From Rhodopirellula sp. (GTDB taxonomy: Bacteria > Planctomycetota > Planctomycetia > Planctomycetales > Planctomycetaceae): DNA of 44,582 nt. The stretch spans positions 1 through 44,582 of the forward strand of contig JABMPE010000403.1 in the NCBI GenBank assembly GCA_013203845.1. The letters run 5' to 3'. Both the position numbers and the translations under genes were made by a program. A model generated the notes under the pieces. The model was not told where the DNA came from, did no database searches, and saw nothing but the letters and a program-made list of their open reading frames with translations. Numbering within the stretch: position 1 is the stretch's first letter; each line of letters starts with the position of its first letter. Of the stretch, positions 36,273-44,582 are shown piece after piece.

Positions 36273-37796
36273 TCAAAGTTGGCTGAGGATTTCAGACGCC
36301 TTGTCCTCGTAGATTTTCTGCCAGTCCGGACCGAGCACACAATCGCTGTCTTCCTGAGCGCCGCCGACGTTCAGCAGTTGTTCGGTCGTCGGGGCGTAGT
36401 AGATGTACCCATTGGTGTAGCCGGCCACGAACGTTGGCTTGTGGGGCGATTTTTTCTTCAGGTTCAGGCCGATCTGCACGGTGAGTTCGCCGGGAAAGGT
36501 GGTCAGCACAAAGTTGCCGACACGCAGCCCGGTCAGCTCGACATCGATCGTGCGTTTTCCAGCGGCGACTCCTGCGGCGTGATGTTTCTGCAGCAGCTTC
36601 AGGTTCGTATTGAGACGCGTCAGCTTTTCCATCGTGTGAATATTGCGAATGTACTGCTCCATGTTCGCTCGGTTTTCCGCGTCGAGTGTGTCGAGATCTT
36701 TGCGGCCCATCGCTCGGTCGTGCAGATAGCGATAGGGGTAATTGGCGGGAAACTCTTCCGACGCTTTGTACTTCACAAACAGCGGGATGAAGGTTTTGAG
36801 ATTGAGCGACGTTCCGCCGAGCGATCGCAGCAGTTGAGCCTGCTCGGACTCCATTTCGGCCATGCGAGTGGCAGTGTCGGCTCGCGGAAGCGTGATCACT
36901 TCGGTCAGCACCTTCAGTCGGTTGTCTTCTGCGGTGGTGATTTTTCTGACAGCTTTCAGCGTACTCAAACCGAGCATGTTGCCCAGCGGTTCGGCGTCTC
37001 GCGGATAGTCGACGTCTTTGTACCGGATCGGGTTGATGTCGCCGCCGCAGCCCTGCAAGAACAGAGCAACGGTGCCTTCGCTGAGGTTGTCCTCAATCAC
37101 CTGCGATGCGAAGCCGGTGATGTCCGCACTGTTGCCGCGACTGGGAACATTCTGAATCGGGTGGCAGGCGAAGTTGTAAACAACGGCCAGCGTGGTTCCG
37201 TCAAGTCGGTCGAGTTTGAGCACGCCGATTTCCGTGTCGACCGGACCGACAGAAGCGATCTCGTCATCAGGCGGGATCGAATAAGCATGTCGAACGTCGA
37301 TCGTACGTCCGTCTTTCATCTTCAGACGACGATTCTCCATGATGCGATCTTCGTAGCCGGTTCCGACTCCAACTTTAACCGGTACCAGATGGCTGGCCGC
37401 TTGTCTGATCGCTCGCACCGTTCGGTCATCGGCATCTTTACAGACAATTCCGTGGCAGTGGCTGGCGTTGGCGATCACGTTTGTGGGCGGGATGCCGAGT
37501 TCCTTTTCAACGATTCCTCGGACCTTGCCCAAGTAGTCGTCTTTGATTCCGCCGATTCCCCCGATAGCGACCGCATCGACAGTGACGATGGCCGTCATCG
37601 TCTCGCCCGATTTCAGAACGAGCGCCTTCACATAAAGCGGATCGTTGACCGGTCCGGCATCGAGGTTGGTGATGTCGACTTTGGCGACTCCGGCCATGAG
37701 GGTTGCAGCCAGAGCGTTCTGTGCTGGCTGAACCACGAAAAAGCTGGCTGCGGCCAGCAGCAGCGTCAGCAGGAGTTTTCGGTCAGGCGTCGACAT
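36273..37796 (-). CDS. Neutral/alkaline non-lysosomal ceramidase-like exported protein
   Basis: A 507-aa protein with signal peptide (RKLLLTLLLAAASFFVVQPAQNALA) and a neutral ceramidase N-terminal-type domain: LMAGVAKVDITN at the start, NVIANASHCHGIVC with the zinc-binding His pair, VVYNFACHPIQNVPSRGNSADITG, VALFLQGCGGDINPIRY, and a C-terminal VGNFVLTTFPGELTVQIGLNL followed by a GYTNGYIYYAPT motif. In true ceramidases these positions build the zinc site and hydrolyse N-acyl-sphingosine. Bacterial homologues in Planctomycetes are numerous and mostly without known substrate, so amide hydrolysis of another lipid or glycan is possible. The ATG at 37796 is preferred (AAGGGA seven bases upstream) over the track's TTG. 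Confidence 0.88.
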   Translation of the reverse strand: MSTPDRKLLLTLLLAAASFFVVQPAQNALAATLMAGVAKVDITNLDAGPVNDPLYVKALVLKSGETMTAIVTVDAVAIGGIGGIKDDYLGKVRGIVEKELGIPPTNVIANASHCHGIVCKDADDRTVRAIRQAASHLVPVKVGVGTGYEDRIMENRRLKMKDGRTIDVRHAYSIPPDDEIASVGPVDTEIGVLKLDRLDGTTLAVVYNFACHPIQNVPSRGNSADITGFASQVIEDNLSEGTVALFLQGCGGDINPIRYKDVDYPRDAEPLGNMLGLSTLKAVRKITTAEDNRLKVLTEVITLPRADTATRMAEMESEQAQLLRSLGGTSLNLKTFIPLFVKYKASEEFPANYPYRYLHDRAMGRKDLDTLDAENRANMEQYIRNIHTMEKLTRLNTNLKLLQKHHAAGVAAGKRTIDVELTGLRVGNFVLTTFPGELTVQIGLNLKKKSPHKPTFVAGYTNGYIYYAPTTEQLLNVGGAQEDSDCVLGPDWQKIYEDKASEILSQL

Positions 37797-38143
37797 GCTC
37801 AATTCCCTTATGCAAATCTGATGGGTGACGGCGAAGGCGTTATGAAGGTTCGTTAATTGCTAATGGCTGGTGCCGGGTCGCTGATGATCGAGTCCTGACG
37901 AGCTTCCGGATTTAACGAGGAAGAACCTCACCTGGCCTTAACCACCAGTGACGCAATCATTCCGCCACGACACTCGGATACCGGGACTGTATCAATACGA
38001 ATTGTTGACAGCGGCGACTCGGACTATATTCAGGCCGCGCGCGATCAGTCGACTCTTCGCCGAGGAATCGGCGATTCATCTCGTGGCTGCGTCCCTCGCT
38101 GCCGGAACCGGCAGTTCTTCCCGCCCTTTTGAAACACAGGTTT
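37797..38143. other. Divergent intergenic region between ceramidase-like and PQQ-propeller genes
   Basis: About 350 bp with divergent genes on both sides. A candidate sigma-70-type promoter for the plus strand is listed separately. Nothing else is recognisable; track ORFs at 37948, 37957 and 38045 look like noise. Confidence 0.4.
38002..38030 (+). promoter_or_regulatory. Possible sigma-70-type promoter for the PQQ-propeller gene
   Basis: TATATT (38025-38030) matches the -10 consensus at five of six positions. TTGTTG (38002-38007) lies 17 bp upstream, and a perfect TTGACA overlaps it but with only 14 bp spacing. It would leave a leader of about 110 nt. Confidence 0.35.
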
Positions 38144-39424
38144 ATGCTCATGCTTTTCGCAAGAATGCGTCCGGCCCTTCTTCTCGGTATGGCGGCGCTG
38201 CTGACATCGCAGCAGTTTCAATCGGCTTCGGCCAACGACTGGCCATCCTGGCGTGGTCCACATCGTGATGGAATTGCGGTGGACGAAAACGGACTGCTGT
38301 CCGACTGGCCCGAGGCTGGTCCTGAACTGAAATGGAAAATCGACGGCCTGGGACGAGGTTACTCGTCGATCGCCATTGCGGACGGGCGAATCTTCACGAT
38401 GGGCAAACGCAAGGACGGTTGCGAACTGATCGCGCTCAACCTGAAAGATGGACGCGAACTATGGTCGGCGCCAGTTGGAGGCGGCGATCCGAACTGTACT
38501 CCCACGGTGGATGGCGGACTGGTCTACGCACTTGGTCGAGACGGTCAGCTTGTGTGTGCCGACGTTGCGACCGGAAAAATTGTCTGGCAGAAGAGTTTCC
38601 CGAAGGACTTCGGCGGCAGCATGATGTCTGGCTGGGGCTACAGCGAATCTCCGCTGATCGATGGCGACCGGCTGATCTGTACGCCTGGCGCGAAAGACGC
38701 CGTTGTCGTGGCGCTGGATAAGAAGACCGGAGCCACGATCTGGAAGTCAGCCATGCCGGACGACATTGGAACGCGTGGTAAAGACGGAGCCGGTTACTCG
38801 TCGATCGTGATCAGCCATGCGGCGGGTGTGAAGCAGTACGTTCAGTTAACCGGACGCGGTGTCATTTCAATCGACGCCGAAGACGGCACTCAGCTCTGGT
38901 CCTACAACCGCATCGCCAACGGAGTCGCCAATATTTCGACGCCGCTGGTTAAAGGCGATGACGTTTTCTGTTCGACCGGGTACGGCACCGGAGCGGCTTT
39001 GCTGCACGTCAGCCGGAAAGGCGATCACCTGGTGGCCGAGGAAAAATACTTTCTTGACGCAAAGAAGATGCAGAATCACCACGGCGGAATGATCGTGTTT
39101 GGCGACCACATTTACTGTGGACACGGCCACAACAACGGATTTCCATTGTGCATCAACTTTGCCACCGGAAAAGAAGTCTGGTCGGGCGGACGAGGCCCAG
39201 GTGGCGGATCAGCAGCGATTCTGCTCGCTGATGGCCACCTCTACTTCCGCTACGAAGACGGCACGATGGCTCTGATCGAAGCGACTCCCGAAGCCTACCA
39301 GCTGAAGGGTAAGTTCAAGCTGGCGACCAACAACGGCAAGAGCTGGCCACATCCGGTCATCGTCGACGGCCTGCTTTACGCCCGCGATCAGAACTCGCTG
39401 CTCTGCTACGACATCCGCAAGTAA
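38144..39424 (+). CDS. Exported PQQ-type beta-propeller repeat protein
   Basis: A 426-aa protein with a signal peptide (MRPALLLGMAALLTSQQFQSASA) and DWPSWRGPHRDGIAVDENGLL, the usual start of planctomycete PQQ-like outer proteins. It then has repeated blades: IADGRIFTMGKRKDGCELIALNLKDGRELWSA, VDGGLVYALGRDGQLVCADVATGKIVWQK, VVVALDKKTGATIWKSA, IDAEDGTQLWSYNR and INFATGKEVWSGG, all with the A-x-D-x-x-T-G-x-x-x-W blade pattern. Residues needed for actual PQQ or metal binding in quinoprotein dehydrogenases are not evident, so it may be structural or a binding scaffold. The track begins at TTG 38129; I use ATG 38144, with 38150 and 38165 also possible. Confidence 0.88.
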   Translation: MLMLFARMRPALLLGMAALLTSQQFQSASANDWPSWRGPHRDGIAVDENGLLSDWPEAGPELKWKIDGLGRGYSSIAIADGRIFTMGKRKDGCELIALNLKDGRELWSAPVGGGDPNCTPTVDGGLVYALGRDGQLVCADVATGKIVWQKSFPKDFGGSMMSGWGYSESPLIDGDRLICTPGAKDAVVVALDKKTGATIWKSAMPDDIGTRGKDGAGYSSIVISHAAGVKQYVQLTGRGVISIDAEDGTQLWSYNRIANGVANISTPLVKGDDVFCSTGYGTGAALLHVSRKGDHLVAEEKYFLDAKKMQNHHGGMIVFGDHIYCGHGHNNGFPLCINFATGKEVWSGGRGPGGGSAAILLADGHLYFRYEDGTMALIEATPEAYQLKGKFKLATNNGKSWPHPVIVDGLLYARDQNSLLCYDIRK

Positions 39425-39440
39425 CGCACTTTTGAAATCT

Positions 39441-39476
39441 GCAGGGCCGGTTCCAGCCGAAGTGAACCGGCCCTGC
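39441..39476. terminator. Perfect 13-bp hairpin, bidirectional terminator
   Basis: GCAGGGCCGGTTC and GAACCGGCCCTGC are exact inverted copies around CAGCCGAAGT, 16 bp after the PQQ-propeller stop and 123 bp before the stop of the convergent kinase gene. CTTTTGG follows shortly. The length and GC content make it the clearest terminator candidate in the window. Confidence 0.75.
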
Positions 39477-39599
39477 CAGGACTTTTGGAATTCGGGAAGT
39501 AATTTCCGAAACGTCCTTCCGTTTTTGCGGTTCGAGCCGAAGCCGTTCTGATTTGAGAAAAAGCGGGTGAATACATCGAGTGTTCGGCTGAGGCACCCG

Positions 39600-42395
39600 T
39601 TACTTCTTGAACTCGCCCGCGTCGTAACGACGCCAGAACTCGGCGGGAGTAATCATTGGATGACCTGCTGTTACCAGCTTCTTGAGGTTCTGCATGCCTC
39701 TCAAAACATCGAGACCACGGTTGATCTTCTTCGCTTCGAACCGAAGCTCAATCAGCGGCATATCCGCCAAAGGGCTGAGATCCGTCACGGCAGTTGCTTG
39801 GATATTCAAAAACGTCAGCGGCATGCCCCGGAGCGGCTCGAGATTGGCGACCTTGCCACACCGATAGAGGCTGAGCGAGGTGCAAGGCATGCCGTGGAGC
39901 GGCTCAAGATTCTCGATCTGGGGAGACGTAGAAAATGCCAACGTCTCGCAAGGCATCCCTAGCAGCGGTTCCAGGCTGGAGCCTGCAAAACTCACCAAAT
40001 CGAGCCGGGTACAGGGAGCGCCGCGTAGTGGCTCCAGATCGCGAATCGATGGGCTGGTAGCTCTAAACGATTCAAGGGGCAATCCGCGAAGCGGTCCCAG
40101 ATCAGCCAGAGGACACCCGTAAGCATCGAGTATTCTCAGTGGCATCCCCTCCAGCGGTCCGAGATCGCCGACGGGCGTGGAGGTGATGTTGAGTTCTTCG
40201 AGCGGCATGCCTCGCAGCGGCTCCAGATCACTGAGCTGCGGACATTCGTAGCAAATGAAGTTCTTGAGCGGCATACCCTTGAGCGGCTCCAGGTTTTTAA
40301 GAACAGCATTTCGCTCAGCATACAGTGTTGTTAAGGGCATACCCCGCAGCGGTTCGAGATCGGTGAGCATCTCGCTGCCGCCAATCTTCAGGATGTCGAG
40401 TTTCATACTGGTGATCGGTTTAAGGTCGATCAGATTCTTCATTCCTAAATTCAGCTCAAGTTGACCGTCGTTCGTAAGAGTAACGCTGTGACGGGGCCAG
40501 ACTGTTTTGACCTGCTTGTCGTACAGTGCTCGCAGCGGTTCACGAGCCTCGCGTAACTTCGGTGCGTCGTTCAGCAGACGTGTCGTCAGATTAAACAGCC
40601 GGTGACGAGTGAGTATCTCTGCGATGGCGAACATCACGACCAGGTCGTCGGTCCTGTTTCTGGAGGCCAGCTTGTGCAGTGCAGCGGCGTCGCGATCCTC
40701 GGGATGATGGAATATGTAGATGGCCAGCTCCTCTGCGGCCTCGCGCCAGCGTCGTTCCGCCAGATAAATATGTGCCAGCAGCAGGCGGGCTTCGACATTT
40801 TTGGGATCGTAACTTCGCACGAGCGCGATCTGTGTCAGGGCTTCGGAAACGGCTCCATCGTTCGCCAGTTGTCGTGCCGCCAGCAGCGTGCCGGGAATCG
40901 ACTTGAGCATCGCGTCGGTCTTCGCCTGCTGCTCTTTCAGATAGTTGTTGTGGCTTGACTCCGCCTTCTGCTGCGCCTTTTCAGCCCGCACTCGGGCGGC
41001 GTTGTTGACATTAAACGCCACCGCCAGCACGACACTGAGGACAAGCAGTCCCGCTCCGGCTGCCGCGCTGAAACCTTTGTTGCGTTTTGCAAACTTGACG
41101 ACCGCTTCCCAGGGCTTGTCGTCTTTGGCGCTGACCGAACGCCCGTCCTGAAAACGCTCGATGTCACGTCGCAACGCTTCACAGGTTAAATAACGTTGCT
41201 CGGGCTGCGTCGCGAGCGCCTTCATCGCCACGGCAGCCAATTCTCGGGGAATCCAGCCTTGCCGGAATCGTTGAGGTGTCCTTTTCTCGGGCGGCATGAT
41301 TTCACCGCTGGTCACTCGCCGCAGCACCGCCACATGCCCGCCGCCTTTCTCAATGGGTGGCTGCAGGGTCAACAGTTCGTAAAGAATCGCCCCCAGCGAA
41401 TAGAGATCGCTTCGCTGGTCAAGCATCAGCACGTCACCGCGAGCCTGTTCGGGCGACATGTAGGCCGGCGTTCCCATGATTGAACCGTCCTGCGTCAGCT
41501 CATCCGACTCGCGTATCGTCTCAACCTTCACAGCACCACCGCCAGAGGTGGTGCTGTCTGCTTCCCCAGCCAGACTCGCGAAAAAGGCTTCAGGAGTCGC
41601 AGTGGCCTCACCCGGAGCGCGGGCCGGTTGAACTTGACTCATCACTTTCGCCAGGCCCCAGTCCATCACGTAAACTTCGCCGAAGTCGCCGACCATGATA
41701 TTGGCCGGTTTGAGATCCCGATGGATCACTCCGCGCGAGTGAGCGTAGGCCATTGCATGGCAGACATTCACAAAGATGTTGAGCAGCCGGCTCAATGGCC
41801 AGACCCTCTCGGCCATCGCGGGCTGATCGCGGAGTTCCTTAATGATCTGACCCAGGCTGCGACCATGTACCATCTTCATGGCGAAGAAAAGCCGCTTCTC
41901 GTCATCCAGCCCGAGTTCGTGAATGGGCACGATGTTGGGATGTTCAAGCTGTCCAGTGATCTGAGCCTCTTCGACGAAGCGAGCCTTTCTGTCGTGGTCA
42001 CTTTCGTCGAGCATGTACTTGACGGCGACTTCGCGGCGAATGTCGCAATCAACAGCTCGCACAACGGCACCCATGCCTCCGCGGGCAATTTCATTTTCAA
42101 TCACATAACGGCTGCCCTGACGCGACTGTCCGGCCAGAAGGTTGGCCGACGACGAGTGCTCTGCTGCTGAGCCGCTCTTCGGCGTAACGATCGTCTCGCC
42201 CAGGTCCACCCCGCCCTGTTGCTGACCGCTCAACGATTCATCGGAAGGGCCAGTCGTCGGAGGCAGCTCGGTCGGTCGATCGATTTGCGGCACCGTGACG
42301 GGTTGCTTGCAGGTCTGGCATTCGCCGCTACGACCTGCGAGTTCATCATTGACTTCATACTTCATACCGCAGTGGCTACAGACAAATGCAATCAT
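39600..42395 (-). CDS. Ser/Thr protein kinase with zinc ribbon, membrane helix and LRR-like tail
   Basis: A 931-aa protein. The N-terminus has a zinc ribbon (C6, C9, C26, C29 in CSHC...CQTC). A Hanks-type kinase domain follows (about 95-430): glycine loop IARGGMGAVVRAVD, catalytic Lys in EVAVKYML, HRDLKPANIMVG near 223, DWG instead of DFG in VMDWGLAKVM, and GTPAYMSPEQARGD. Next are one membrane helix (about 438-462), a basic coiled coil (RAEKAQQKAESSHNNYLKEQQ), a TPR-like region with LTQIALVRSYDPKNVEARLLLAHIYLAERRW, and from about 679 ten LRR-like repeats. The kinase is inside the cell and the repeats probably outside. The ATG at 42395 has GAGG five bases upstream and begins right before the zinc ribbon; the track's start at 42434 is less likely. 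The target is unknown. Confidence 0.93.
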   Translation of the reverse strand: MIAFVCSHCGMKYEVNDELAGRSGECQTCKQPVTVPQIDRPTELPPTTGPSDESLSGQQQGGVDLGETIVTPKSGSAAEHSSSANLLAGQSRQGSRYVIENEIARGGMGAVVRAVDCDIRREVAVKYMLDESDHDRKARFVEEAQITGQLEHPNIVPIHELGLDDEKRLFFAMKMVHGRSLGQIIKELRDQPAMAERVWPLSRLLNIFVNVCHAMAYAHSRGVIHRDLKPANIMVGDFGEVYVMDWGLAKVMSQVQPARAPGEATATPEAFFASLAGEADSTTSGGGAVKVETIRESDELTQDGSIMGTPAYMSPEQARGDVLMLDQRSDLYSLGAILYELLTLQPPIEKGGGHVAVLRRVTSGEIMPPEKRTPQRFRQGWIPRELAAVAMKALATQPEQRYLTCEALRRDIERFQDGRSVSAKDDKPWEAVVKFAKRNKGFSAAAGAGLLVLSVVLAVAFNVNNAARVRAEKAQQKAESSHNNYLKEQQAKTDAMLKSIPGTLLAARQLANDGAVSEALTQIALVRSYDPKNVEARLLLAHIYLAERRWREAAEELAIYIFHHPEDRDAAALHKLASRNRTDDLVVMFAIAEILTRHRLFNLTTRLLNDAPKLREAREPLRALYDKQVKTVWPRHSVTLTNDGQLELNLGMKNLIDLKPITSMKLDILKIGGSEMLTDLEPLRGMPLTTLYAERNAVLKNLEPLKGMPLKNFICYECPQLSDLEPLRGMPLEELNITSTPVGDLGPLEGMPLRILDAYGCPLADLGPLRGLPLESFRATSPSIRDLEPLRGAPCTRLDLVSFAGSSLEPLLGMPCETLAFSTSPQIENLEPLHGMPCTSLSLYRCGKVANLEPLRGMPLTFLNIQATAVTDLSPLADMPLIELRFEAKKINRGLDVLRGMQNLKKLVTAGHPMITPAEFWRRYDAGEFKK
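39735..40360 (-). repeat. Ten tandem LRR-like repeats of 21-22 residues in the kinase
   Basis: Ten copies of L-[EGS]-P-L-x-G-[MLA]-P-[LC]-x-x-[LF] follow each other every 21-22 residues (63-66 bp), e.g. LEPLRGMPLTTL, LEPLKGMPLKNF, LGPLEGMPLRIL, LEPLHGMPCTSL and LSPLADMPLIEL. The DNA repeats too: on the plus strand GGCATGCC...AGCGGCTC-like words recur. Units near the kinase side are better matched than the last one. Confidence 0.85.
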
Positions 42396-43059
42396 CACGC
42401 CCTCACAGAAATTGATTCCACCTGCTGGTGACACCCTCAGCCTGCACGAAGCTGAATCGATAATATTGTTGCAGCCTGAATTTCATCCACTGGCCCGTCT
42501 TACCGGTCACTCGCTCCGGGCGCAGTGGAAGTCTTGATTTCTCAAAATACTGTTCGCCAGTCGGTGCGGAAGAGTATTCGCAATCCTGCCATCGGAAAAC
42601 CGACGTTTCCACTCATTACTGCAAACGACGATGTCTTGCGAAATTTCGGGAATCTGATTGACAAGTTCCTGCATCACTTCCGGATGTTGAGCAAGTAGAA
42701 ACAGCGGTCAGCGTCATGACTGCACAGCAGGTCCGTTTCCGCATAGCCAGAGCGTATCTTTCGTTCGCCGGTTCTGTGGAATGTTCCAGTGGTTGCTGAC
42801 GAGCAGGTGGTGACCCGGTTCTGCGATGACGATTCAGGACACTGGCCAGGATGCCGCAGCAGCAGTTTCGGCCTGATGAATCAGAGACGTGGCGTCGTTA
42901 TCAGTGGTCGCTGGCCATGATTGTCGTTGGCAGGCAGGGGTCGCTAGCATATCGGGTTCCCTGCTTTCAGGGTTCGACCTGCATGTCCCTCCACTGATAA
43001 ATCCGGCGAAACTCCGCTGCCGCGATTTCATACTCGATACACACAGGAAGGTTGTTGCG
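42396..43059. other. Divergent intergenic region, possibly with coding remnants
   Basis: About 660 bp between the kinase and the dehydrogenase-like gene. The track ORFs at 42403 and 42834 look spurious. On the minus strand, one frame from 42833 to 42507 reads as two protein-like segments (containing GHHLLVSNHWNIPQNRR and HPEVMQELVNQIPEISQDIV) separated by two stop codons at 42716-42708. No family is recognised. No clear promoter is seen. Confidence 0.35.
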
Positions 43060-44582
43060 ATGAAGAGGCTGCTGGCTCGATCGGTGATACTGAGTGTCGC
43101 TCTGACGGCGATGGTGGTTCATGAGGTGGCTTCTTCAGTCGACGCGGCTGAAGTAATCCAGCTGAAGAAAGGCGACAACGTCGTCTTCATCGGGGGATCG
43201 CTGGCTGAACGCGAGCAATACTTCGGTCACATCGAAGCGCAGATTCAGGCGTTGCATCCGCAGCTGAATATCTCGGTCCGTAATCAGGGTTTCACCGCCG
43301 ACGAAGTTCGGTTCCGACCGCGGTCGCTGGACTTCGGCGAGCCGGACAAGCACCTGACTCTGGCACGAGCGGATGTGATCTTTGCATTCTTTGGATTTGC
43401 GGAATCGTTCAACGGTGAGGCTGGCCTGGCGGCATTCGAACAGGAATTGCGGGACTTTCTTGCGCACACCGCAACGCAGAATTACTCGGGCAACGGTGCG
43501 CCGCGCGTCGTTCTCTTTTCACCCATCGCTCACGAAGATCTGAAGAACACCAACCTGCCGGACGGCTCGGCATCGAACCCGAACATCGAGCTTTACACAA
43601 AGACGATGAACAAGGTCGCCGCGGAAACGAAGACGCCGTTTGTCGATCTGTTTGCTCTGAGCCTGGAACTCTACGCCGCCAACAGGAAGCCGCTGACGTT
43701 TAACGGAATTCATCTCAGCGGAGACGGCTACAAAGTCCTGGCCCCGGCATTCGCCACAGCCGTATTTGGAAGGTCGGCGTCAGTGTCGGCAATCACTCCC
43801 GAAATGACAGCAGAAATCGCCGAGAAAGACTTTCAATACTTTCATCGCTACCGGGCCGTGAATGGTTTCTACATTTACGGGGGCCGTTCAGAGCGAGACA
43901 ACGGCAATCCGCCGTTCACCGATAAGTACGTGCTCGAAAACGAGCGAGGCAAGCTCGACGAAATGTGCGAGGTTGTCGACCAGCGAATCTGGGCCGCCGC
44001 ACAGGGCAAACCAATGTCCGGGCCGGTTGACTACAGCGGAACGCGTCAGCTTTATGACGTTCCGACCAACTTCAAAGAGCCAGTCAATATTCTGCCGCCT
44101 GAAGAGGCCATCAAAAAATTCTCCGTCGCGGACGGCTACGAAATCAACCTGTTTGCTTCCGAAGTGGAGTTTCCGGATCTCGAAAATCCAGTCAACTTTA
44201 CGTTCGACGCGAAGGGCCGGCTGTGGGTCGCGACGATGCCGAGCTACCCTCAGTATCAGCCGCCACACAAGCCAAACGACAAACTGCTGATTTTTGAAGA
44301 CACCGACGGCGACGGCAAAGCGGACACTCAGAAAGTTTTTGCAGATGGCCTGCATCTTCCAACCGGATTCGAAGTCGGTGATCACGGAGCGTACGTTGCG
44401 CAGGAACCAAACCTCGTCCACCTGATCGACAACGATGGTGACGACAAAGCGGACGAACGGAATATCGTGATGGGCGGTTTCGATTCCGGCGATAGCCACC
44501 ACGCCATCGGAGCGTTCGTCTGGGGTCCGGGCGGCGGCGTCTATATGCACGAAGGAACGTTCCACATTACTCAGGTGGAAAC
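43060..44582 (+). CDS. SGNH hydrolase / PVC-type dehydrogenase-like exported protein, 3' end beyond the window
   Basis: The ORF track omits it because it runs off the end. From ATG 43060 (AGGAAGG at 43045-43051, spacing about nine) I read 507 codons: signal peptide KRLLARSVILSVALTAMVVHEVASS, an SGNH/GDSL-type hydrolase domain (KKGDNVVFIGGSLAEREQYF, later HLSGDGYKVLAPAFA with the C-terminal Asp/His region), then from about residue 350 a membrane-bound dehydrogenase-like beta-propeller (YEINLFASEVEFPDLENPVNFTFDAKGRLWVATMPSYPQYQPP, IFEDTDGDGKADTQKVFADGLHLPTGFEV). In full-length relatives a c-type heme (CxxCH) module follows, but it is outside the window here. The GDSL Ser is in GGSLAER. The function is unknown; it is probably periplasmic glycan or sugar metabolism. 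Confidence 0.85.
   Translation, partial: MKRLLARSVILSVALTAMVVHEVASSVDAAEVIQLKKGDNVVFIGGSLAEREQYFGHIEAQIQALHPQLNISVRNQGFTADEVRFRPRSLDFGEPDKHLTLARADVIFAFFGFAESFNGEAGLAAFEQELRDFLAHTATQNYSGNGAPRVVLFSPIAHEDLKNTNLPDGSASNPNIELYTKTMNKVAAETKTPFVDLFALSLELYAANRKPLTFNGIHLSGDGYKVLAPAFATAVFGRSASVSAITPEMTAEIAEKDFQYFHRYRAVNGFYIYGGRSERDNGNPPFTDKYVLENERGKLDEMCEVVDQRIWAAAQGKPMSGPVDYSGTRQLYDVPTNFKEPVNILPPEEAIKKFSVADGYEINLFASEVEFPDLENPVNFTFDAKGRLWVATMPSYPQYQPPHKPNDKLLIFEDTDGDGKADTQKVFADGLHLPTGFEVGDHGAYVAQEPNLVHLIDNDGDDKADERNIVMGGFDSGDSHHAIGAFVWGPGGGVYMHEGTFHITQVE

Noticed and set aside
36279-37856. 525-aa plus-strand ORF antisense to the ceramidase-like gene
   Set aside because: It is the mirror frame of a clearly recognisable gene; long antisense ORFs are common in GC-rich coding DNA.
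40000-40360. CRISPR-like spacing of the 63-66 bp repeats
   Set aside because: The repeats are inside an open frame, encode LRR-like units and are degenerate; there are no spacers or cas genes.

Overview
The window looks like a chromosomal segment of a member of the Planctomycetes, probably Planctomycetales. The evidence is protein content rather than any rRNA: paired secreted families that are almost diagnostic of this phylum (cytochrome-like proteins of the DUF1587/1592/1588/1585 and DUF1549/DUF1553 types, with Tat-exported DUF1552 and DUF1501 partners), a PVC-type dehydrogenase-like protein, a ceramidase-like hydrolase, a Ser/Thr kinase with a zinc ribbon, and a STAS protein. I saw no tRNA, rRNA, CRISPR array, insertion sequence, phage gene or replication origin. 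No region stands out as foreign by eye.

Layout. 1-3.3 kb: a STAS protein (cut by the edge), a TIM-barrel sugar isomerase-like gene followed closely by xseA, then an ArsC/thioredoxin-fold gene that the ORF track truncates because it carries an in-frame TGA where a catalytic Cys is expected. A hairpin 23 nt downstream fits a bacterial SECIS, so I annotate a selenoprotein. 3.7-13.6 kb: two tandem exported pairs, each a c-type-cytochrome-like giant plus a Tat-exported partner. 13.7-15.6 kb: an ATP-grasp (RimK-like) ligase fused to an RCK_C/TrkA-C domain, a REP-like inverted repeat and a small unknown gene. 16.2-17.7 kb: an NtrC-type sigma-54 activator.

17.75-22.1 kb (minus strand): C39-like cysteine peptidase, RLAN/RimK-type ATP-grasp ligase, GCS2-type glutamate-cysteine ligase and N-formylglutamate amidohydrolase. 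This combination resembles the amidoligase neighbourhoods inferred to make and break peptide-like metabolites or tags. The ATP-grasp gene is broken by a nonsense codon and a 1-nt frameshift. Upstream are a DUF486 membrane protein and an SLC12-type cation-chloride cotransporter.

25.7-32.1 kb: an AmpG-like MFS transporter, a GNAT-nitrilase fusion and a large hybrid histidine kinase with an RsbT-like N-terminus. 32.2-35.8 kb: a hexaheme cytochrome and a beta-barrel/porin-like protein sharing an ATGA overlap, a possible porin-cytochrome electron conduit. 36.3-44.6 kb: a ceramidase-like protein, a PQQ-type beta-propeller protein, a Ser/Thr kinase ending in ten LRR-like repeats, and the 5' part of an SGNH-hydrolase/PVC dehydrogenase-like fusion that runs off the window.

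Several convergent gene pairs are separated by perfect or near-perfect hairpins that probably serve as bidirectional terminators. The most noteworthy items are the selenoprotein with its SECIS, the amidoligase cluster with its damaged ATP-grasp gene, and the porin/multiheme cytochrome pair.
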